A stretch of DNA of 24,836 nucleotides from Candidatus Eiseniibacteriota bacterium (GTDB lineage Bacteria > Arandabacterota > Arandabacteria > JAGLYR01). The notes beneath the pieces are model-generated. The model ran no database searches. It was not told where the DNA came from and was given only the letters and a program-made list of their open reading frames with translations. Of this stretch, positions 1 to 6,312 are shown in pieces; positions within the stretch are counted from its first letter, which is position 1; each line of letters opens with the position of its first letter. The DNA is taken from the NCBI GenBank assembly GCA_023132135.1, contig JAGLYR010000016.1:1-24836 (forward strand). The letters are read 5' to 3'. The position numbers were made by a program, and so were the translations under genes.

Positions 1-9
1 AGGCAGAGC

Positions 10-37
10 AGTGGAGAGTAGAAAGTAGATAGTAGAG
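10..37. repeat. Degenerate heptamer array after prfA
   Basis: Four head-to-tail 7-bp units, AGTGGAG, AGTAGAA, AGTAGAT and AGTAGAG, lie 13 bp beyond the prfA stop codon. Read in the prfA direction they are CTCTACT-type units. The same class of array follows three other genes in this window (8824, 15414, 24521). No coding potential is visible. The array may continue left of the window edge. Confidence 0.7.
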
Positions 38-49
38 CAGCGCGCCTGC

Positions 50-1129
50 TCAGTCTTGTCCCTGGCCGGCGTGCTGCAGCCGCTCCGCTTCTCTCGCCGC
101 GGCCAACTGTTCGATCAGGCCGTCCAGATCGCCCTCGAGAAAAGCATCGAGGTTGTGCTTCGTGTACCCGATGCGGTGGTCCGTCACCCGGTTCTGCGGA
201 AAGTTGTACGTCCGGATTTTCTCACTCCGGTCGCCACGCCCAACTTGGGCGCCTCTCTCCTTGGCTTCGGCCTGCCGCTGTTCGGTCTTTCGGAGATCCA
301 GAAGACGCGAGCGGAGGATCTTGAGGGCCTTGGCGCGGTTCTTGTGCTGCGATTTCTCGTCCTGGCAGGAAACAGTGATCCCGGTCGGGAGATGCGTGAT
401 CCGGACGGCCGAGTCCGTCGTATTCACACTCTGCCCCCCCGGCCCCGAGGAACGGAACACATCGACCCGTATTTCCTCGGGCTTGATTTCCACCTCGACA
501 TCCTCCGCTTCGGGAAGAACCGCCACCGTCGCCGCTGAGGTATGGATACGTCCGCCGGAATCCGTGACGGGGACCCGCTGCACCCGGTGAACACCGGCCT
601 CGTACTTGAGACGTGAGTATGCGCCGCGACCGGCCACCAGAAGAATGATTTCCTTGAAACCCCCGATCCCCGTGGAATGCGACGACAGAACCTCCATTTT
701 CCACCTGTGGTCCTCGGCAAAGCGGCGATACATGCGCACCAGGTCCGACACAAACAGACCGGCTTCCTCCCCACCGGTCCCGGCGCGGATTTCCAGAATG
801 GTGTTTCTCTCGTCGTGCTCATCCTTGGGGAGCAGCAGGCGGGTGATCTCGAACTCGAGATTCTCCAGCTTCTCTTTCAATACCGGGATTTCCACCTGCG
901 CGAGTTCGGCAAGCTCCTCGTCGTCGGGACTCCGGACAATTTCCTCAGACTCCAGCAGGTTCCGCCGCGCGCGCTCGTACTCATTGATCTTCCGCACCAC
1001 GGTCTTGAGTGCGCTCTGCTCGGCCCCGTACTTCTTCAGCAGATCGGGGCTCCCATACACCTCTGGATCTGCGAGAAGACGGTTCAGCTCCTCGTAGCGG
1101 TCGCTGATCTTCGAAAGGTCTGGCATCAT
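50..1129 (-). CDS. prfA: Peptide chain release factor 1 (RF1)
   Basis: RF1 recognises UAA and UAG stop codons in the ribosomal A site and triggers peptidyl-tRNA hydrolysis. The 359-residue product matches the usual length of about 360. Seen directly: the GGQ catalytic loop (GPGGQS, GGQ at residues 231-233) and the stop-codon reading tripeptide PVT at 187-189, followed by RIHTSA. An RF1-type PxT rather than the SPF of RF2 separates it from prfB. The start is the first of two tandem ATG codons. It overlaps the TGA of the upstream DUF1385 gene in an ATGA arrangement, with GAGGTGG about 7 nt upstream, so translational coupling is likely. The usual downstream partner prmC, which methylates the GGQ glutamine, would lie beyond the window edge; a heptamer array follows the stop instead. 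Confidence 0.97.
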   Translation of the reverse strand: MMPDLSKISDRYEELNRLLADPEVYGSPDLLKKYGAEQSALKTVVRKINEYERARRNLLESEEIVRSPDDEELAELAQVEIPVLKEKLENLEFEITRLLLPKDEHDERNTILEIRAGTGGEEAGLFVSDLVRMYRRFAEDHRWKMEVLSSHSTGIGGFKEIILLVAGRGAYSRLKYEAGVHRVQRVPVTDSGGRIHTSAATVAVLPEAEDVEVEIKPEEIRVDVFRSSGPGGQSVNTTDSAVRITHLPTGITVSCQDEKSQHKNRAKALKILRSRLLDLRKTEQRQAEAKERGAQVGRGDRSEKIRTYNFPQNRVTDHRIGYTKHNLDAFLEGDLDGLIEQLAAAREAERLQHAGQGQD

Positions 1130-2064
1130 GTCCGTTCCACCTCGTCCCCGTTTGCCTCGGGGAAGGACCGGAGAGCCACCTCGTCGCCGTTTGCCTCGCG
1201 GAAGGCCCGGAGAGCTACCTCCAGCTGATCGTCGGCGGGCTCGCGGGTCGTCCACCGCTGCAACCAGAGTCCGGGCGATTTGATCACCCGGTCCATGAGT
1301 CCGTGGCTCCTCTCCGACGCCCGGATGATCTCGTAGGAGATGCCGGCGATCACCGGCACAAAGGCGAGCCTCAGCAGTCTCGCCCCCACCGACTCCGGAC
1401 GCCCCAGCATCACGAAGACGATCACACTGACCAGCATCACCACAAGGAGGAAGCTGGTCCCGCAACGGGGATGACAGGTTCCGAATCGCCGGGTATTCTC
1501 GACGGTGACGTCTTCGCCGGATTCGTAGGTGAAGATGATCTTGTGCTCGGCCCCATGATACTCGAACACCCTGCGCATTTCCTGCCAGCGGGAGATTCCC
1601 CACAGGTAGAGGAGGAATACAACGATGCGGAAAAACCCATCCACAACATTGAAGAGGATCGACCCCCGAATCCCAAGCCACTCGGTGGCCATCAGTGGAA
1701 GGTAGAAGAACAGGCCCAACCCCAACACAAGGGCCAGGACCACGGCGCCAAGGATGTCCCACGAGAACGTCCGTGGAGCCTTCTTCTCCGGCTCTTGCTC
1801 GTTGGATGCCACTTCAGCCGAGAAGACAAGCGCTTTCATTCCAAGCACCAGCGACTCAATCAACACCACTGCACCCCTGAGGATGGGCAGCTTCAGAAAC
1901 CTCGCTCGCTCGGACAGCGACCGGTACGGACTCCTGCGAACCACGATCTCCCCGCTGGCGCGCCGAACAGCCGTGGCCACCGCTCCCGGGGCCCGCATCA
2001 TCACGCCCTCGATCACGGCTTGCCCGCCGATACGATGGTGCCTGTCATTTCCTTCGTTGCTCAC
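1126..2064 (-). CDS. DUF1385 family membrane protein
   Basis: This is a DUF1385 protein of unknown function, widely found next to rpmE and prfA. The N-terminal signature [12 protein letters not shown] is at residues 13-24. About four hydrophobic segments follow, with conserved HGAEHK and CHPRCGTSF motifs between them. I place the start at the GTG at 2064, giving 312 residues, because AAAGGA lies 8 nt upstream. An in-frame ATG at 2130 would add 22 poorly conserved-looking residues and sits directly on the T-tract of the rpmE terminator. The C-terminus contains a 13-residue tandem duplication ([13 protein letters not shown], then [13 protein letters not shown]) encoded by a 39-bp repeat. Its TGA overlaps the prfA start. 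A role linked to translation is only suggested by its neighbours. Confidence 0.9.
   Translation of the reverse strand: MSNEGNDRHHRIGGQAVIEGVMMRAPGAVATAVRRASGEIVVRRSPYRSLSERARFLKLPILRGAVVLIESLVLGMKALVFSAEVASNEQEPEKKAPRTFSWDILGAVVLALVLGLGLFFYLPLMATEWLGIRGSILFNVVDGFFRIVVFLLYLWGISRWQEMRRVFEYHGAEHKIIFTYESGEDVTVENTRRFGTCHPRCGTSFLLVVMLVSVIVFVMLGRPESVGARLLRLAFVPVIAGISYEIIRASERSHGLMDRVIKSPGLWLQRWTTREPADDQLEVALRAFREANGDEVALRSFPEANGDEVERT
1139..1216. repeat. Two-copy 39-bp tandem duplication in DUF1385 3' end
   Basis: Copies at 1139-1177 and 1178-1216 differ at only a few bases and each encodes 13 residues near the C-terminus of the DUF1385 protein. The frame is preserved. Each copy carries a minus-strand GACGAGGTGG, the sequence that also serves as the prfA Shine-Dalgarno site at the end of the first copy. 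The duplication therefore also doubled a ribosome-binding-like sequence upstream of prfA. Confidence 0.85.
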
Positions 2065-2132
2065 GCCCAAGATCCTTTCACTGGCCGCAGACCACGCAAA
2101 ACGGGGAGAGTCTGGTCGAGTCGTGACCATAG

Positions 2133-2180
2133 AAAAACCCGGAGTCGGACGTACAAACTACACGTCCGCGACTCCGGGTT
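2133..2180 (-). terminator. Strong intrinsic terminator after rpmE
   Basis: Arms 2136-2152 and 2162-2180 form a 17-bp stem with a 2-nt bulge and a 9-nt loop. On the minus strand the stem runs into TTTTTCT. It lies 9 bp past the rpmE stop and upstream of DUF1385-prfA, so it should end most rho-rpmE transcripts. I see no convincing sigma-70 promoter in the 70 bp before DUF1385, which implies partial read-through or an unrecognised promoter. Confidence 0.9.
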
Positions 2181-2188
2181 GACCATAT

Positions 2189-2449
2189 CTACAACTCTTC
2201 GGCGTTCTTCTTCTCCGAGCCTTTCTCCACCCTCTTGGTAAGGGTGTCCTCTTTCAGGTTGTACCGCTGCAGGAACTGCTCCACCCGGCCGGCGGAGTCG
2301 ACCAGCTTCTGCTTCCCGGTGAAAAACGGATGGCACCGGGAACAGATCTCGACTTTGATTTCCTTCACGGTGGAACGGGTCTCGATCACGTTGCCGCAGG
2401 CGCACGCAATGGTCGCCGGTCCGTACTCAGGATGAATTTCCTTCTTCAA
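2189..2449 (-). CDS. rpmE: 50S ribosomal protein L31, zinc-binding type
   Basis: This is a large-subunit ribosomal protein of the C+ (zinc-containing) type: Cys16 and Cys18, then Cys36 and Cys39 in [12 protein letters not shown], provide four ligands. The product has 86 residues, longer than the usual 66-75, because of a charged C-terminal tail rich in Lys and Glu. The start is a TTG codon at 2449 with GGAGGAGAGGTGAGG just upstream; no ATG or GTG fits the conserved N-terminus MKKEIHP. It lies 36 bp behind rho and is probably co-transcribed with it. A strong terminator follows. Confidence 0.96.
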   Translation of the reverse strand: MKKEIHPEYGPATIACACGNVIETRSTVKEIKVEICSRCHPFFTGKQKLVDSAGRVEQFLQRYNLKEDTLTKRVEKGSEKKNAEEL

Positions 2450-2485
2450 TGATCCTCACCTCTCCTCCAGCTATCAGTCACCGGT

Positions 2486-3739
2486 TCACGTGTTCATGGA
2501 TTCAAGGAACTTGCGGTTCGACTTGGTCTTGGCCAGCCGGTCGAGCAGAAACTCCATGGCATCGACCACAGTTTTCTCGTTCAGGAACTTGCGGAGAATC
2601 CAGATTTTGTTCAGGTCCGATTCCGACAGGAGCAACTCCTCTTTCCGTGTCCCGGAGCGATTGAGGTCCACAGCCGGGAATACCCGCTTGTCGGCCAGCT
2701 TGCGGTCCAGCACCAGTTCCATGTTCCCCGTGCCCTTGAACTCCTCGAAAATTACATCGTCCATCCGGGATCCGGTTTCGATGAGCGCGGTAGCAACAAT
2801 GGTCAGCGAACCGCCGTCCTCGATGTTCCGGGCCGCACCGAAGAATCGCTTGGGCCACTGCAGGGCGCTGGAATCGACACCACCGGAGAGAATCTTGCCG
2901 CTGTGGGGAACCACCGTGTTGTAGGCCCGCGCCAGCCGCGTGATGCTGTCCAGCAGAATAACCACCTCATGCTTGTGTTCCACCAAACGCTTGGCCTTCT
3001 CGATCACCATATCCGCCACCTGAACGTGTCGCTGGGCGGGCTCGTCAAAGGTGGAGCTGATGACCTCGCCCCTGACGTTGCGTTGCATGTCCGTGACCTC
3101 TTCCGGCCGCTCGTCGATCAGCAGAACAATCAAAATGATGTCCGGGTGGTTGGCCGCAAGGGCACTGGCAATGCGTTGGAGGAGAATCGTCTTCCCCGTG
3201 CGAGGCGGCGCGACGATCAGTCCCCTCTGCCCCATGCCGAGGGGGCACAGAAGATCCATCGCGCGCGTGCACATGTCGTTGCTCTGGTACTCAAGCTTGA
3301 ATTTCTCTTCAGGATGTAGCGGCGTGAGATTGTCAAAGAGAATTCTAGCCTTGGATGCCTCCGGGTTCTCGAAGTTTACGGCTTCGACCTTCAGCAGAGC
3401 GAAGTAGCGTTCGTTGTCTTTCGGAGGCCGGACCTGGCCGGAAACCGTGTCTCCGGTTCTCAGGCTGAAACGCTTGATCTGCGATGGGGAGATGTAGATG
3501 TCATCCGGACCCGGAAGATAGTTGTACGATGTGGAGCGCAGGAAGCCGTAGCCCTCGGGCAGGACTTCCAACACGCCCTCGTTGAAGATCAGACCGTTCT
3601 TCTCCGTCTGCGCTCCCAGGATCTTGAAGATCAGTTCCTGCTTCCGCAGACCGGAGGCACCCTGGACATTGAGTTCCTTGGCAACCTCCAAAAGCTCGGG
3701 AACGGTCTTGTCCTTCAGTATGCCGATTTCTGGCTCCAC
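2486..3739 (-). CDS. rho: Transcription termination factor Rho
   Basis: Rho is a hexameric RNA-dependent ATPase that dissociates transcription complexes. The product has 417 residues, against 419 in E. coli, with no large insertion. Seen: an N-terminal helical domain (residues 1-45), the OB-fold RNP1-like GYGFLR (63-68), Walker A in APPRTGKT (177-184), Walker B VVILLD (259-264), the Q-loop KILSGGVD (282-289) and the R-loop region around [11 protein letters not shown]. The start is GTG at 3739 behind GGCGAGGTGAGAT. An overlapping ATG two bases upstream is out of frame. A promoter at 4012-4040 leaves a long leader, in keeping with the autogenous attenuation known for rho in other bacteria. rpmE follows 36 bp downstream. 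Confidence 0.98.
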   Translation of the reverse strand: MEPEIGILKDKTVPELLEVAKELNVQGASGLRKQELIFKILGAQTEKNGLIFNEGVLEVLPEGYGFLRSTSYNYLPGPDDIYISPSQIKRFSLRTGDTVSGQVRPPKDNERYFALLKVEAVNFENPEASKARILFDNLTPLHPEEKFKLEYQSNDMCTRAMDLLCPLGMGQRGLIVAPPRTGKTILLQRIASALAANHPDIILIVLLIDERPEEVTDMQRNVRGEVISSTFDEPAQRHVQVADMVIEKAKRLVEHKHEVVILLDSITRLARAYNTVVPHSGKILSGGVDSSALQWPKRFFGAARNIEDGGSLTIVATALIETGSRMDDVIFEEFKGTGNMELVLDRKLADKRVFPAVDLNRSGTRKEELLLSESDLNKIWILRKFLNEKTVVDAMEFLLDRLAKTKSNRKFLESMNT

Positions 3740-4011
3740 ATCTCACCTCGCCTCACAGGGACAGATTGCACAGGGATACCCGGGACAGCGCGCGGACCAA
3801 TGCCGCGTACGCCATTCAAACTGAATTGTCATCCCCCCCGCGTTTCGAAAGTCTTTCGGATGAAAAGGTCAACCAGATGGCTTCGCAGGAAATGCGGCAA
3901 TCCGATACGTTTTGGAGAGTGGGGTTCACCCGTCCTCGGCCCCAGGGAGAACCTGCCGGCCGGAGCCGGCGTTCAATCCGGACACCCCAGAACAGTCGAT
4001 CGACACCGAAC
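3740..4011 (-). promoter_or_regulatory. rho 5' leader (about 265 nt)
   Basis: The 349-bp gap between the reductoisomerase and rho holds the rho promoter and this leader. Autogenous control by Rho-dependent attenuation in the leader is known in E. coli and is inferred here from length and position only. Apart from the short frame at 3743-3832, a GC-rich inverted repeat (GCCGGCTCCGGCCGGC on the minus strand, near 3957-3972) is the main structure I see. Confidence 0.55.
3743..3832 (-). CDS. Possible rho leader peptide (29 codons)
   Basis: A short frame in the rho leader starts at ATG 3832 and ends in TGA three bases before the rho GTG, in the same frame as rho. The predicted peptide contains four cysteines and two tryptophans (start MTIQFEWRTR, end CAICPCEAR). 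E. coli rho also has a short leader peptide gene upstream. The only upstream purine run is a G tract directly against the ATG, which is a poor ribosome-binding site. Codon use gives no independent support, so this is speculative. Confidence 0.25.
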   Translation of the reverse strand: MTIQFEWRTRHWSARCPGYPCAICPCEAR

Positions 4012-4040
4012 AGGGTACGTCACACGACGCTAGCTGTCAA
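4012..4040 (-). promoter_or_regulatory. Sigma-70 type promoter for rho
   Basis: On the minus strand a perfect -35 box TTGACA (4035-4040) is separated by 17 bp from the -10 box TACCCT (4012-4017). The transcript would start near 4005. It lies 50 bp past the reductoisomerase stop codon, in the right orientation for rho and rpmE. Confidence 0.75.
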
Positions 4041-4057
4041 GGGGTTTTTCCGGTCTC

Positions 4058-4077
4058 CCCGTTTCCGAAGAAACAGG
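4058..4077 (-). terminator. Hairpin with UUCG loop after the reductoisomerase
   Basis: Arms 4058-4065 and 4070-4077 pair over 8 bp, including one G-U pair, around a TTCG tetraloop on the minus strand, 12 bp past the stop codon. No T-tract follows, so it is either a 3' end stabiliser or part of a Rho-dependent end rather than a canonical intrinsic terminator. Confidence 0.4.
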
Positions 4078-4088
4078 ATGGCTCGCAG

Positions 4089-5105
4089 CTACAGATCGAC
4101 CTCTGGAGAACGCCACTTGAGCTGGTTTCTCACGCTCCGGCCGGCGCGATCGATGGGCCTGCCCCGCGGCCGCAACTCCTCCCAACGAAAGTCCTTTCGA
4201 CCCGCTCTCTCCAGCCATTCATCCGCAAACCTTCCGGACCGGATGTCTTCCAGGATGGAACGAAGGCGGGCCCGGAACTCGCTCGCGATGAGAACCGGCC
4301 CTCGAGTCAGCCCCCCGTATCGTGCCGTGCCACTCGCACCTTCCCACATCTCCTCGGGCCCCAGCTCAAACATGCGGTCGACCATGGCCTTGATCTCCTG
4401 GACGCACTCGATGTAGGCAAGTTCCGGTGGGTAGCCGGCGTCGACCAGGGTTTCGAAGGCCGCTTCGGCCAACGCGCTGATTCCCCCGCAGAGCACGCTC
4501 TGCTCACCGAAAAGATCCGCTTCCGCCTCCATTGCAGCTGACGTTTCCATCACGCCGCACCGGAGACAACCGATTCCCCCGGCGTACGCGAGAGCGACGG
4601 CCAGGGCATCTCCCGTGGCATCGTTTTCCACGGCAACCAGGGCGGGCAGTCCTCCTCCCCTGAGGTAGTTGGATCGGAGAGCCGACCCCGGTCCCTTGGG
4701 CGCAACCAGCACAACATCCACATCCGTAGGAGGCGAAACCCGGCCGAACCGCAGGGCGAATCCATGGGAGAAACCGATGGCGGTTTCAGGTTGGAGTTCC
4801 GCTCGGATCACATCCCGGAACAGTACCCCCTGAACCTCGTCCGGGACCAGGATCATGACCAGATCAGAAAACCGGACGGCCTCAGCAAGGCCATCCGGTT
4901 TCAATCCGTCCTTCCTGACCTGTTGGATGGAAGGGCTGTTCTTCCGCAGACCAATGGTAACCGCAATTCCGCTGTCCCGGAGATTCAGCGCTTGCGCCCT
5001 TCCCTGATTGCCATAGCCGAGGATGGCAATTTTCCGGGAGCGAAGCAGATCCACGTTCCCGTCCGCTTCGTCAAAGAATCGGGGACCCGACATATCCTCG
5101 TTCAC
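4089..5105 (-). CDS. ilvC: Ketol-acid reductoisomerase, divergent class I
   Basis: KARI performs the Mg2+-dependent alkyl shift and NAD(P)H reduction that is the second common step of valine and isoleucine synthesis. With the GTG at 5105 as start (AGGG 8 nt upstream) the product has 338 residues, the class I length. Seen: Rossmann motif GYGNQG (30-35), His114 in FSHGF, Lys137 in APKGPG, metal ligands Asp197 and Glu201 in DLFGEQ, Glu233 and Glu237, and Ser258. These keep the class I spacing, so activity is likely. Several positions usually invariant in class I are changed: GSQGHAHA is GNQGRAQA, GFNIHFG is GFALRFG, GPGH is GPGS. No ilvB, ilvH, leuA or ilvD is nearby. It lies 16 bp behind the TPR lipoprotein gene and shares its promoter. 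An ATG four codons inside is an alternative start. Confidence 0.92.
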   Translation of the reverse strand: MNEDMSGPRFFDEADGNVDLLRSRKIAILGYGNQGRAQALNLRDSGIAVTIGLRKNSPSIQQVRKDGLKPDGLAEAVRFSDLVMILVPDEVQGVLFRDVIRAELQPETAIGFSHGFALRFGRVSPPTDVDVVLVAPKGPGSALRSNYLRGGGLPALVAVENDATGDALAVALAYAGGIGCLRCGVMETSAAMEAEADLFGEQSVLCGGISALAEAAFETLVDAGYPPELAYIECVQEIKAMVDRMFELGPEEMWEGASGTARYGGLTRGPVLIASEFRARLRSILEDIRSGRFADEWLERAGRKDFRWEELRPRGRPIDRAGRSVRNQLKWRSPEVDL

Positions 5106-5121
5106 AGCAGATACCCTGCGC

Positions 5122-6150
5122 TTACCCTTCCAACGCCTTCGCCCTTTCGAAGGCTTCCATTCCCTTTTCCTGATCCCCCAGCTGGAAGTAGATCCGTCCG
5201 AGCAGATCCCAGTACTCAGCAACGTTGTCCTTGATCTCGATCATATTGAGTATCGTTTCCTTGGCTGCCTCATAATCCTCCAACCGCACCTGCATCTGGG
5301 CGCGATTGAACATAGCGTCCATGTAGAGACCGCCCCCGGGCTTGTCGGTGCCGGCAGCCTTCCCGAAGAACGTGGAGGCCTCGCCGAAGTCCTTGTTCTT
5401 GTAGTAGATCACCGCTATCCCGAAGAGGATTGAACCGTCGTCGGGCATCACCTCGGCGGCCCTGAGATACGCCGACAGCGCTCCCTCCATGTCGTCCATT
5501 TCCTTGCAGTTCTCAGCCATTGCCAGCAGGCAATCGGTCTGCGAAGGGTCGATCTTCAGGGTCTTCTCCAGGATCCGGTTAGCCTCTTCGTAACGCTTGA
5601 GCTCATTGAGCAGGTCAGCGATGGAGAGCAGCGCGTTCACATGCTCCGGTTCGATCTCGATCACCTTCTGGTAGGTCTCCAGGCTCTTCTCAAACTTCCC
5701 CAACTTGTGATACGCGAAAGCGAGGTTCGAGTAGGCACCCGTCCGTTCGGGGTCGATTTCGATGGCCTCCAGAAACAGGCGTCGTGCATCCTCGAAGTTC
5801 TTACCCTTGAGTTTCGTTACCCCCGGCATGAAATGGTCGTACCAGTAAGCGTACTGTTTCTGTTCCACGACCTCAATCTTGCCGGCAGCCAGATCCTTCG
5901 CCATACTGAACTCGGGATGGGCGTCCCGGTACCGGTCCAGTTCCATGTAGGCGATGGCGAGTTGGTAGTGCGCTTCCCAATTTTCGGGCTCCATGTCAAC
6001 GGCCTTCTGCAGTATCTCCGCGGCCTTCTCGTAGTTCTCTTGCCGGATGTAGATAATGCCGCTGGAAAGCTCGGGGCTCTTGCCGGCGCAGCCGGCCCCC
6101 ACGACCAGCAGAAGGAATACCGCCACCAAGGTCCACCCGGAGTCCCTCAT
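5122..6150 (-). CDS. TPR-repeat lipoprotein
   Basis: The 342-residue product begins MRDSGW, followed by a hydrophobic segment (8-20) and Cys21 in VVGAGCAGK. This looks like a type II signal peptide, although the lipobox has Gly rather than Leu at -3. About seven tetratricopeptide repeats follow, spanning roughly residues 26-340, with typical helix-turn-helix ends such as AIEIDPERTGAYSNLAFAYH. A partner-binding scaffold at the envelope is the likely role, but no specific function can be assigned. The ATG at 6150 has GGGAGG 7 nt upstream. A longer in-frame start at 6267 would lie upstream of or inside the promoter and bury the signal peptide. It is first in an operon with the reductoisomerase. 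Confidence 0.88.
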   Translation of the reverse strand: MRDSGWTLVAVFLLLVVGAGCAGKSPELSSGIIYIRQENYEKAAEILQKAVDMEPENWEAHYQLAIAYMELDRYRDAHPEFSMAKDLAAGKIEVVEQKQYAYWYDHFMPGVTKLKGKNFEDARRLFLEAIEIDPERTGAYSNLAFAYHKLGKFEKSLETYQKVIEIEPEHVNALLSIADLLNELKRYEEANRILEKTLKIDPSQTDCLLAMAENCKEMDDMEGALSAYLRAAEVMPDDGSILFGIAVIYYKNKDFGEASTFFGKAAGTDKPGGGLYMDAMFNRAQMQVRLEDYEAAKETILNMIEIKDNVAEYWDLLGRIYFQLGDQEKGMEAFERAKALEG

Positions 6151-6256
6151 CGTCCAACCTCCCTTGTCCACAACACAAGAGCGCAATCCCACACCGCCAG
6201 GCAGACTGCACTCCTCAATACGTCCAGAGGTGTCCACCATCCGGCTCCGCGGCGTC

Positions 6257-6286
6257 ACTATACCCACGAAACCTGATTTGCGTCAA
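6257..6286 (-). promoter_or_regulatory. Promoter for TPR lipoprotein-ilvC
   Basis: The minus strand carries TTGACG (6281-6286), an 18-bp spacer and TATAGT (6257-6262). The start point would be near 6250, giving a 5' leader of about 100 nt with no obvious riboswitch or leader peptide. It lies between the priA stop and the TPR gene. Confidence 0.75.
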
Positions 6287-6312
6287 GAACTTCTGACCCG
6301 CGCGCGATTCTC

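Noticed and set aside
2065-2130. Upstream ATG at 2130 as the start of DUF1385
   Set aside because: It lies on the T-tract of the rpmE terminator and adds residues without family character; the GTG at 2064 has AAAGGA at proper spacing.
4058-4077. Canonical intrinsic terminator after ilvC
   Set aside because: The UUCG hairpin is good, but GAGACCGG follows where a T-tract should be, so it is kept only as a low-confidence 3' structure.
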